Assembly: GCA_026770585.1 (NCBI GenBank)
Contig: MU646508.1
Span: 291,706-302,061, forward strand
Reading direction: 5' to 3'
Length of the DNA stretch: 10,356 nt
Source of the DNA: Baffinella frigidus
Taxonomy: Eukaryota; Cryptophyceae; Cryptomonadales; Baffinellaceae
Below the pieces are notes generated by a model that searched no databases, had not been told where the DNA came from, and saw only the letters and a list, made by a program, of their open reading frames with translations. Shown here one piece after another: positions 5,406 through 10,356 of this stretch. How positions within the stretch are numbered: the first letter of the stretch is position 1; every line of letters starts with the position of its first letter. Both the position numbers and the translations under genes were made by a program.

Positions 5406-6140
5406 CCTCCGCCGGGAAACTAAAAAGCTGTGAAAAAGGCAAGACCACATCTAACGTCTTCCTCTCGATTTCCCCTTGTTTTTTTTTATTCCACGCCACC
5501 TAGTTGGTTTGAACCTATGAAAAAACCTGCTTCGTCAAAAGGTGTCAAAATGACTTTGAAAGTCAACGTTGGAGCCGTTTTTGTCGTCCAAAACACTTGT
5601 AGGTTTATAAATCTGTAAAATTAAGATGACAATAAGTGACAACAGGAACGGTCGTGATGATTTCATAGCCGTTAAAGGTCCTCTTTTGTGTAAATCTGTA
5701 CGAAAATTACTACACAAATTCGGGACGTGACGTACCACTTATATGTGTATTATTGTAGATTTCGGCTTAGCGTGGTTGACTTTGCAAGTGTTTTTATCTG
5801 GCTTTTTGAGCCGCAGGCTGCCCGATTTCGGGCGACATCTCGTACAAGTGCCCGAGAAACGTAAAACCCGCAATCGAAAGTCAATCGGATCGAAGAGAGA
5901 ATGTTCGGCCGCGGTAAAATGTCTTGTAAAGTCAATTCGGGAAGAATGACGTGTGATCCATCGGGAGCGGCCCCTTGAACCACAGCGGGCGGAGCCCAAT
6001 GCTTTATTTGGAAGTAAGGCGTATCTGATCCTAGCTTGGGTAGATAGGGCACGGGCTGACACCGACAATCCTGTCTATTAAACACGACATCAACCAAATC
6101 AACGTTTCCAGAATCTTGAAAGAAAAACACGTGTTAGACC
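5406..6140. other. Unassigned stretch, no confident gene
   Basis: Several short reading frames exist on both strands, the longest (126 codons, minus, 5750-6130) without a recognisable domain. A segment at 5702-5732 (minus) resembles the TTTGTGTAGTAATTTTC plus GTCACG part of the 190-bp MITE family, suggesting a decayed copy. GCCCGATTTCGGGC at 5819-5832 is a small palindrome. I see no tRNA or other RNA gene. Confidence 0.4.
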
Positions 6141-6153
6141 GAGCCGGCAGTCC

Positions 6154-6292
6154 TGTATCCCCTCTTCACGAGCCTCTGCACTGGAGAGCTAAACGCGATC
6201 CGAAAACAAAAATGCTTTCTCTGCAGTCCTTTCTACGGAAGGGCGTGTCGTTGGCATATGTTGGGAGCATTTAAAACCTCAAGGACCTAAAG
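6154..6292 (+). mobile_element. SINE-like dispersed repeat, full copy with 13-bp direct repeats
   Basis: The element starts TGTATCCCCTCTTCACG, passes through GCGATCCGAAA, AAAAATGCTTTCTCTGCAG, GGCGTGTCGTTGGC and TTGGGAG, and ends in a short repetitive tail of the AAACCTxAAGGACCTAAAG type. The 13-bp direct repeat GAGCCGGCAGTCC brackets it exactly (6141-6153 and 6293-6305), as expected for insertion by target-primed retrotransposition. Full or partial relatives occur at 7936, 8021, 8189 and 8469 and, inverted, at 7051 and 9376. I could not find convincing RNA polymerase III A and B boxes, so the promoter origin is open. It encodes no protein. Confidence 0.75.
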
Positions 6293-6305
6293 GAGCCGGC
6301 AGTCC

Positions 6306-6460
6306 CCCGCTGTGGGCTCTTGCTTACATTGCTTTATGCCGGTGGTACACCGAGGAGGACAGACTGAGCGGGGTATAAAATGGACCGATCATAGTCTGGT
6401 AATGGCACGGGTTAGGCAATAACGGCGAACCCTCTTTAATAAATTCAGTAATCAGTAATC
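6306..6460. other. Unassigned spacer
   Basis: No gene or element seen. A TATAAAA string (6374-6380) is present but is followed by no usable reading frame. CAGTAATCAGTAATCAGG near 6448 leads into the minisatellite. Confidence 0.35.
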
Positions 6461-6780
6461 AGGAGGTCTCACGAACCAGACAGGAGGTTCATAGGCTAAC
6501 GGCCTGAAAATGGGGTAGTTAGGCATACGGCATTGCCTAGGACCTCCTATCGTAGGCCGAGGGATCCTAGGACCAAAACGTCTCGGCCTACGGTAGGAGG
6601 TCCTAGGCAATGCCGTAGGCCTAACTACCCCATTTTCAGGCCGTTGCCCTATTAAGGTCTCAGGATTCAGACAAGAGGACTCAGGATTGAGTCAGGGGGA
6701 CGCAGGCTTCAGTCAGGTCTCAGGATTCAGTCAAGAGGACTCAGGATTCAGTTCAGGAGGGGTCAGCATTCAGTCAGAAT
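6461..6780 (+). repeat. Degenerate minisatellite, CAGGAGGTCTCAGGATTCAGT type
   Basis: Imperfect units of about 20 bp such as AGGTCTCAGGATTCAG and AAGAGGACTCAGGATTCAGT recur many times. A MITE (6494-6649) is inserted within it: minisatellite sequence resumes directly after the element's right TA. A second block of the same type lies at 6996-7215. Confidence 0.75.
6494..6649. mobile_element. GGxxAACGG-family MITE, copy 2 (156 bp, TA target)
   Basis: GGCTAACGGCCTGAAAATG at the left, continuing into GGGGTAGTTAGGC, is mirrored at the right end with few mismatches, and TA flanks both sides (6492-6493, 6650-6651). The arms run on through TACGGCATTGCCTAGGACCT and GTAGGCCGAG, leaving a loop of only about 20 bases. 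Copy 1 is at 1754-1939. Arms nearly identical along their length suggest a young insertion. Confidence 0.85.
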
Positions 6781-6816
6781 CTGAGCCTCGGTCGGTCAGG
6801 TGGCGAGCCTCGGTCA
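6779..6816 (-). repeat. Fragment of a 22-bp tandem repeat
   Basis: TGAGCCTCGGTCGGTCAGGTG followed by a second GAGCCTCGGTC is the reverse complement of the 22-bp tandem unit at 10001-10055 (CCGAGGCTCATCACCTGTCC). It sits between the two minisatellite blocks. Confidence 0.65.
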
Positions 6817-6995
6817 TGGACCAGGTCGCGACGCCTCCCCTCTAGCGGGGTCATACAGAAGGTGTCAAGACTCAGTCAGGTTTCATTATTTCCGAGCGGG
6901 GCCGAATGTGTACATTTGGTCTAATGTGGTCCTAGGAGACGTGACTTGTGTAAAGTCACTCGAACTACTCCACCACTCCTAGGGGGGATTTATCC
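6817..6995. other. Unassigned island between minisatellite blocks
   Basis: No gene is supported. GGTCCTAGGAG near 6930 and CTCCTAGGGG near 6977 form a weak inverted pair around a GTGACTTGTGTAAAGTCAC hairpin (6942-6960). This may be a decayed foldback element. Confidence 0.4.
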
Positions 6996-7215
6996 CCAGA
7001 GTCAGGAGGTCAGTCAGGAGGTCTCAGGATTCATTCAGGAGGACTCAGGGCCTTTTAGGTCCTTGAGGTTCTTTTAACTCCCACCATTTAACTCCCACCA
7101 TAGGCGGACATGCTTCCTTTCGGATCACATCAAGCGGATTGAGTCGGAGGACTCAGGATTCTGTCGGGAGGTCTCTTGATTGAGGTTGATTCAAGTTGAT
7201 TCAGTCAGGAGGCTT
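6996..7215 (+). repeat. Minisatellite, second block
   Basis: Units such as CAGTCAGGAGG, TCTCAGGATTCATTCAGG and AGGACTCAGGATTC continue the pattern seen at 6461-6780. The block is interrupted by an inverted piece of the SINE-like repeat (7051-7131). Confidence 0.65.
7051..7131 (-). mobile_element. SINE-like repeat, partial inverted copy
   Basis: On the minus strand this reads GTGATCCGAAAGGAAGCATG, CCGCCTATGGTGGGAG, then AGAACCTCAAGGACCTAAAAG, aligning with the 3-prime half of the element at 6154-6292 and closely with 9376-9465. Relative to the latter it lacks about 25 bases and carries a 13-14 bp duplication (TTTAACTCCCACCA). Confidence 0.65.
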
Positions 7216-7230
7216 GAAAGTTTAAGGTGT

Positions 7231-7356
7231 ATGGTTGATGGTTGATGGTTGATGGTTGATGGTTGAGGGTTGAGGGTTGAGGGCTGAGGGCTGAGGGTTC
7301 AGGGTTCAGGGTTCAGGGTTCAGGGTTCAGGGTTCAGGGTTCAGGGTTAAGGGTTC
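7231..7356 (+). repeat. Block-structured heptamer array
   Basis: An uninterrupted 7-bp periodic array made of homogeneous blocks: ATGGTTG x5, AGGGTTG x2, AGGGCTG x2, AGGGTTC x7, then AGGGTTA and AGGGTTC. The period is that of TTTAGGG telomere repeats, but most units are variants. Blocks of identical variants suggest local amplification after mutation rather than synthesis by one telomerase template. Confidence 0.88.
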
Positions 7357-7644
7357 AAGAATAAGTTTTCCGGGTTTGTGGTTGACGGTTTAGAGTTCAT
7401 GTTCGTGGGGTTCAGGGTGTAGGATTTGGGCTTGAAGATTTATGGTTAGGGTTGAGGGCTAAGGGTGCAGGGTTTCGGGTTTTCAGATTACAGGGTTTCG
7501 GGTATAGGGTTTAGGGTAAATGTTAAGGGTGCAGGGTTTAGCGGTTGGGGGCTGAGATTTATGACTGATGGTTTAGGGTTTAGTGTTTAGGGTTTAGGGT
7601 TTAGGGTTCAAGGTTTAGGGTTTAGGGTTTAGGGTTTAGGGTTC
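7357..7644 (+). repeat. Degenerate TTTAGGG-type array
   Basis: Irregular GGGTT-containing sequence grading into exact TTTAGGG units between about 7570 and 7642. The G-rich strand is again the + strand. GGGGGCTGAGATTTATGACT within it belongs to a 37-bp segment repeated at 8337-8373. Confidence 0.75.
7545..7581 (+). repeat. 37-bp direct repeat, copy 1
   Basis: The segment begins TTGGGGGCTGAGATTTATG and ends GGTTTAGGGTTT. An identical 37-bp copy lies 792 bp to the right (8337-8373), outside the main telomere-like array. Confidence 0.88.
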
Positions 7645-7935
7645 GTATTTTCTCGCTATCTGACATATAAATCGCCCGTGCTCGATTTGAAGAGGGCGGC
7701 AAGACAGTTCGAATGACGCTTTCATATCAAAAATCGGCTGAAATGATCAGAAGTTTTCGTATATGTTGGATCGCAGAAGTTCTAATCGTTGATGTGAACA
7801 ACCCGTTGTGTGCTTGTTAACCTATTTTTACATTTTTATTAGCCTCAAAACGCCAAAAAAAATCGCGGCCCTACGCGCCGCGAAATAGATTTGTTAATTT
7901 GCTTCACTCGCACCGCTAAATTGCCCGCTGTGGCG
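7645..7935. other. AT-richer non-repeat region
   Basis: This is among the few stretches without recognised repeats. It has no domain-bearing reading frame. A 7-bp hairpin (TCGCGGC/GCCGCGA, 7863-7883) follows an A-run. Nothing else is supported. Confidence 0.4.
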
Positions 7936-7992
7936 GCAAAAATGCTTTCTCTGCAGATCCTTTCTAAGATCCTACGGAAGGGCGTGTCGTTG
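7936..7992 (+). mobile_element. SINE-like repeat, internal fragment
   Basis: GGCAAAAATGCTTTCTCTGC through GGAAGGGCGTGTCGTTG matches the middle of the 6154-6292 element. Near 7957-7972 the word AGATCCT is repeated (GATCCTTTCTAAGATCCTAC), a small internal duplication not in the other copies. Confidence 0.65.
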
Positions 7993-8020
7993 TCCTTCAC
8001 TCACCCCAAGAGAACCACCC

Positions 8021-8160
8021 TGTATCCCCTCTTCACGAGCCTCTGCACTGGAGAGCGAAACGCGATCCGAAAGCAAAAATGCTTTCTCTGCAGATCCCTT
8101 CTACGGAACGGCGTGTCGTTGGCGTATGTTGGGAGAAATTAAAACCTAAAGGACCTAAAG
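8021..8160 (+). mobile_element. SINE-like repeat, full copy
   Basis: This 140-bp copy runs from TGTATCCCCTCTTCACG to the tail CCTAAAGGACCTAAAG and aligns end to end with 6154-6292. No flanking direct repeat was found here. The sequence before it, GAACCACCC, resembles the GAGCACCC before the 8469 copy. Confidence 0.75.
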
Positions 8161-8188
8161 GACGTTGGGCTACGACGCGTCGTATATA

Positions 8189-8227
8189 ATATGTTGGGAG
8201 AAGTCAAAACCTAAAGGACCTCAAGGG
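8189..8227 (+). mobile_element. SINE-like repeat, 3-prime fragment
   Basis: ATATGTTGGGAGAAGTCAAA followed by ACCTAAAGGACCTCAAG matches the last 35-40 bases of the family. It begins just after a TACGACGCGTCGTA palindrome. Confidence 0.6.
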
Positions 8228-8336
8228 CGGGCTATGGGCGATTGACCTTGTAGGCGGTCCAGGGTCCGGGAGCTCGTCCGTAGATTGTTCCCATTCCCTC
8301 AAGAGTGAGGTGGGCGTGGCCTTCGATGAGACTGTC

Positions 8337-8373
8337 TTGGGGGCTGAGATTTATGACTGATGGTTTAGGGTTT
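8337..8373 (+). repeat. 37-bp direct repeat, copy 2
   Basis: Identical to 7545-7581. Here it sits alone between SINE-like copies, so a piece of the telomere-like array has been copied or moved by about 0.8 kb. Confidence 0.85.
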
Positions 8374-8375
8374 GG

Positions 8376-8422
8376 TGCTTTGGTCTTTGCGTGGTCTTCG
8401 ATGAGACACAAAGACCAAAGCA
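8376..8422. repeat. 14-bp perfect stem-loop
   Basis: TGCTTTGGTCTTTG and CAAAGACCAAAGCA pair exactly around a 19-base loop containing TCTTCGATGAGAC, a word also found near 8321. No target duplication was seen. Confidence 0.65.
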
Positions 8423-8468
8423 ACAAAGTGGACTCTTCACGTTTACAAGGCCAAGACGACGAGCACCC

Positions 8469-8607
8469 TTTATCCCCTCTTCACGAGCCTCTGCACTGGA
8501 GAGCTAAATGCGATCCGAAAGCAAAAATGTTTTTCTGCAGATCCTTTCCACGGAAGGGCGTGTCGTTGGGCCATGTTGGGAGAAATTAAAACCTAAAGGA
8601 CCTAAAG
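8469..8607 (+). mobile_element. SINE-like repeat, full copy
   Basis: The copy runs from TTTATCCCCTCTTCACG to CCTAAAGGACCTAAAG and is collinear with 6154-6292 and 8021-8160. A few changes are present (ATGTTTTTCTGC in place of ATGCTTTCTCTGC). No convincing flanking duplication was found. Confidence 0.75.
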
Positions 8608-8615
8608 GGGTGTTA

Positions 8616-8721
8616 CCGGGGTACCTCGCTCATAAGAAAACGCCCCCCCCCTAGGACCCTACAGTAGGGCCCTATGGGGGTCCCTAGGGGGAAGCGTTTT
8701 CTTATGAGCGAGGTACCCCTG
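8616..8721. mobile_element. CAGGGGTACC-family MITE, copy 1 (TA target)
   Basis: CCGGGGTACCTCGCTCATAA on the left is mirrored by TTATGAGCGAGGTACCCCTG on the right with one mismatch near the tip, and TA lies outside both ends (8614-8615, 8722-8723). The centre is built of CCCTAGGACC and CCCTAGGGG palindromes around a C-run. Copies 2 to 4 follow within 1.2 kb. Confidence 0.82.
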
Positions 8722-8772
8722 TATTCAAAACGAGGAGAACTCCAAAGACACTGGGGCAGTAGCAATCTGCTA

Positions 8773-8891
8773 CAGGGGTACCTCGCTCATCAGAAACTGC
8801 CCCCCCCCCATAGGACCACCATAGGGCCCTAGGCATAGTCCTACTGTAGGGTCCTAGGGGGGTGCGGTTTCTTACGAGCGAGGTACCCCTG
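8773..8891. mobile_element. CAGGGGTACC-family MITE, copy 2 (TA target)
   Basis: Terminal inverted repeats CAGGGGTACCTCGCTCAT and GAGCGAGGTACCCCTG are bracketed by TA (8771-8772, 8892-8893). The core carries CATAGGACCACCATAGGG and CCTACTGTAGGGTCCTAGG. No coding capacity. Confidence 0.85.
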
Positions 8892-8893
8892 TA

Positions 8894-9114
8894 CGTGCAA
8901 ATCCCGTTTGACCGATAGCTCTAGGATGGTACAATCGGGGGATGCACTTTTAGGCACGTGAACTGGGGCAGTGAAACTCCCACAGCCGCTTCTCAGCCGA
9001 GAAAATAATTTATTAAAAGGGTTAAAAGAGGAAAATAAGGGAGGACTCCACAAAGCACGAGCGTCTCGCTTACCGCTCCCGAGCCTTGCGGCAGTGAGCC
9101 ACCGTCATGTGCAG
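8894..9114. other. Unassigned spacer
   Basis: No gene is supported. ACTGGGGCAGT at 8962-8972 repeats the word at 8750-8760, and GGAGGACTCCACAAAGCAC resembles GGAGAACTCCAAAGACAC near 8734, hinting that the spacers on either side of copy 2 share an origin. Confidence 0.4.
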
Positions 9115-9179
9115 CACACACCACACACCACACACCACACACCACACACCACGCACACCACACCACACCACACCACACC
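9115..9179 (+). repeat. CACACC-type microsatellite
   Basis: Runs of CACACAC and CACCACAC units of 5 and 7 bases. The Thr/His-rich and Val/Cys/Trp-rich reading frames across it are repeat translations, not proteins. Confidence 0.92.
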
Positions 9180-9215
9180 CTTACTGCAGTCCCGCACGCG
9201 TCACTGTTCCTTCTG

Positions 9216-9332
9216 CAGGGGTACCTCACTCATAAGAAACTGCCCCCGCCCTAGGACCACCATAGGACCCTAGGCATAGGCCTACTGTAGGGTCCCAGGT
9301 GGGGGTCGTTTCTTATGAGCGAGGTTCCCCTG
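9216..9332. mobile_element. CAGGGGTACC-family MITE, copy 3
   Basis: CAGGGGTACCTCACTCATAA and TTATGAGCGAGGTTCCCCTG form the ends. Flanking dinucleotides are TG and TA, so a TA duplication is only half kept. The core resembles copies 2 and 4 (CCTAGGACCACCATAGGAC, CCTACTGTAGGGTCC). Confidence 0.8.
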
Positions 9333-9375
9333 TACACATTCCGGGGTGCTCGCTGTCGTGTGCCCTCACGTCTTC

Positions 9376-9465
9376 GTTAGGTCCTCGAGGTTCTTCGAGC
9401 TCCCACCATAGGCGGACACCGGAACTTGTTCTGTAGAAAGGCCATGCTTCCTTTCGGATCACGTC
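9376..9465 (-). mobile_element. SINE-like repeat, divergent inverted copy
   Basis: On the minus strand: GTGATCCGAAAGGAAGCATG, CCTTTCTACAGAAC, GGTGTCCGCCTATGGTGGGAG split over the tail, then AGAACCTCGAGGACCTAA. It aligns with the family from GCGATCCGAAA to the tail, with many differences, and closely matches 7051-7131. It may define an older subfamily. Confidence 0.65.
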
Positions 9466-9507
9466 AGGCACCCCGGTGTAGATCCTCCGCATCTTCGGGG
9501 AGCGACC

Positions 9508-9657
9508 TTATCTCAGAAAAGGGATTCTAAAATTCGTTTTCTCAAGTCAAATTTAGTACAAATTCGTCAACTTATTCTTTTCTCTTCGCATAAGTTGACA
9601 TATTTCAAGGAGAATTGGCTTACGAAAACGAATTTTAGAATCCCTTTTCTGAGATAA
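9508..9657. mobile_element. TTATCTC-family MITE, copy 3 (150 bp, 4-bp TSD GACC)
   Basis: TTATCTCAGAAAAGGGATTC and its complement at the right end begin arms that continue through TCTAAAATTCGTTTTC and AAGTTGACA/TGTCAACTT-like sequence. GACC lies immediately outside both ends (9504-9507, 9658-9661). Length equals copy 1 at 250-399, and much of the arm sequence is shared (TCAGAAAA, TCAAGTCAA, TACAAATTCGTCAACTTAT). Confidence 0.9.
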
Positions 9658-9698
9658 GACCCCCAGGCCAAGGCAGGACGGTGCCTGCATTCAACGTG

Positions 9699-9814
9699 CA
9701 GGGGTACCTCGCTCATAAGAAACAGCCCCCCCCCTAGGACCACCTCAGGGCCCTAGGCATAGCCCTACTGTAGGGTCCTAGGGGGGGGGTTGTTTCTTAT
9801 GAGCGAGGTACCCC
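9699..9814. mobile_element. CAGGGGTACC-family MITE, copy 4
   Basis: CAGGGGTACCTCGCTCATAA and TTATGAGCGAGGTACCCC are the ends; the last TG of the right terminus is missing. It abuts the TA of the next element (9815-9816), so its right tip may have been altered by that neighbour's insertion. Core: CCCTAGGACCACC and CCTACTGTAGGGTCCTAGG. Confidence 0.8.
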
Positions 9815-9816
9815 TA

Positions 9817-9917
9817 TCCCTTAAGTGGCCAGTAGGCTCATACGCCCTACCGTAGGGCCCTAGGACCTGCCTAGGACCTCTTGGCCCTCAAATTTGTCGG
9901 CATGGCCACTTAAGGGA
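9817..9917. mobile_element. TCCCTTAAG-family MITE, copy 2 (101 bp, TA target)
   Basis: TCCCTTAAGTGGCCAGTAGG is shared with copy 1 at 2744, and the right end GGCCACTTAAGGGA mirrors the left exactly. TA flanks both ends (9815-9816, 9918-9919). The right half of the centre differs from copy 1 (CTCAAATTTGTCGGCATG), so the two copies have separate interiors on that side. Confidence 0.83.
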
Positions 9918-10000
9918 TAGGCTGAACCGGTCCGAGAGAGGCCGTAGAGGCCAAGGCCCGACGCACAAGCGAGACCAGAGATAGCTTCATTAGTCAACCG

Positions 10001-10055
10001 CCGAGGCTCATCACCTGTCCGACCGAGGCTCATCACCTGTCCGACCGAGGCTCAT
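10001..10055 (+). repeat. 22-bp tandem repeat, 2.5 copies
   Basis: CCGAGGCTCATCACCTGTCC plus GA is repeated exactly at 10001 and 10023, followed by a partial third unit CCGAGGCTCAT. A reverse-complement fragment lies at 6779-6816. Confidence 0.88.
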
Positions 10056-10108
10056 ATTGGACTATGCGAAGGCATGGGTCGGCGAAACGGCGAAGCCCTT
10101 CCAATAAA

Positions 10109-10253
10109 ACACGAAACCACCCTGGAGGCAACCCAGGGGCAAATCGTAAGTCAATCTCCTACACATTCGCCCGGATTCCAGGCGCATTTGTATGGGAGTT
10201 GACTTAAGAAACCATCAATTTGCCCAGAAGTTGCCTCCAGGGTGGTCACGTGT
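10109..10253. mobile_element. CCACCCTGGAGG-ended foldback element
   Basis: ACCACCCTGGAGGCAAC (10116-10132) is mirrored exactly by GTTGCCTCCAGGGTGGT (10230-10246), with imperfect ACACG/CGTGT beyond. Inside, TAAGTCAATCTCCTACACA and TTGTATGGGAGTTGACTTA form a second inverted pair that resembles the arms of the TTATCTC element at 250-399. No clear target duplication was found, so mobility is inferred from structure alone. Confidence 0.65.
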
Positions 10254-10299
10254 GCCAACTTGAGCCTCAACTTTTCGCGGTCGTGGACAGGGTTGAGGG

Positions 10300-10356
10300 T
10301 GTGGGGTGTGGGGTGTGGGGTGTGGGGTGTGGGGTGTGGGGTGTGGGGTGTGGGGT
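10300..10356 (+). repeat. Tandem TGTGGGG array at the window edge
   Basis: Eight exact TGTGGGG heptamers run off the right end of the window. The unit has telomere-like length and G-strand orientation but differs from TTTAGGG. It follows GGGTTGAGGG, a variant seen in the other arrays. Confidence 0.9.

Noticed and set aside
5750-6130. 126-codon minus-strand reading frame with fairly ordinary amino-acid composition
   Set aside because: No domain, signal peptide or family motif is recognisable, another frame of similar length overlaps it, and part covers a fragment of the 190-bp MITE family.
6374-6380. TATAAAA box followed by ATGGACCG
   Set aside because: The ATG opens a frame that stops after four codons (MDRS), and no gene lies downstream.
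8971-9273. Thr/His-rich and Val/Cys/Trp-rich reading frames
   Set aside because: They are translations of the CACACC microsatellite at 9115-9179.
246-9920. CRISPR array
   Set aside because: Repeats are inverted, irregularly spaced and of several families; there are no regular spacers between direct repeats, and the DNA looks eukaryotic.
1-10356. Active chromosome end
   Set aside because: Telomere-like arrays are degenerate, interstitial and in both orientations; only the right-edge array is clean, and its unit is TGTGGGG rather than TTTAGGG. The true end, if near, lies outside the window.

Overview
This window looks like nuclear DNA from a eukaryote, probably subtelomeric or otherwise repeat-rich, and almost free of genes. 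Three things point that way. Long degenerate heptamer arrays of the TTTAGGG type occur, as in plants, many algae, brown algae, oomycetes and dinoflagellates. Short inverted-repeat transposons with target-site duplications are dense. The one recognisable gene fragment seems to contain a GT-AG intron. No bacterial operon, Shine-Dalgarno pattern, tRNA or rRNA gene was seen. The secreted CAP-domain fragment together with TTTAGGG-type repeats would suit a stramenopile such as a brown alga or oomycete, but this is a low-confidence guess.

Layout from left to right. Positions 1-1226 hold degenerate telomere-like repeats, mostly G-rich on the + strand, interrupted by a 150-bp inverted-repeat element (250-399) and by two strand-switching foldbacks. 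Positions 1228-4119 are a near-continuous pile of short non-autonomous elements (MITE-like) of at least five terminal-repeat families. These include a chain of three different elements joined end to end through single shared TA dinucleotides (2182-2678). Positions 4120-5316 contain the only gene-like DNA: the N-terminal exon or exons of a secreted CAP/SCP-domain protein on the minus strand (4591-4905), apparently truncated. Positions 5317-6140 hold a strong hairpin and otherwise unassigned sequence.

From 6141 to 9467 several copies of a roughly 140-bp dispersed repeat appear. One is flanked by a 13-bp direct repeat, so it is probably a SINE-like retroposon. They are mixed with a degenerate minisatellite, a block-structured heptamer array (7231-7356), more TTTAGGG-like repeats (to about 7644) and four copies of a CAGGGGTACC foldback element. 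Positions 9508-10253 contain further foldback elements. The window ends in a clean TGTGGGG array that runs off the right edge.

The main biological content is therefore a natural collection of tiny transposons that encode no protein and must be moved by enzymes encoded elsewhere. Three element classes can be separated by their duplicated target: 4-bp duplications (GGTT, GGAC, GACC) for a TTATCTC-ended family, TA for several families, and 2-bp non-TA duplications (TT, GA) for a CCAC-ended family. Most predicted open reading frames lie across these palindromes or simple repeats and are not genes.
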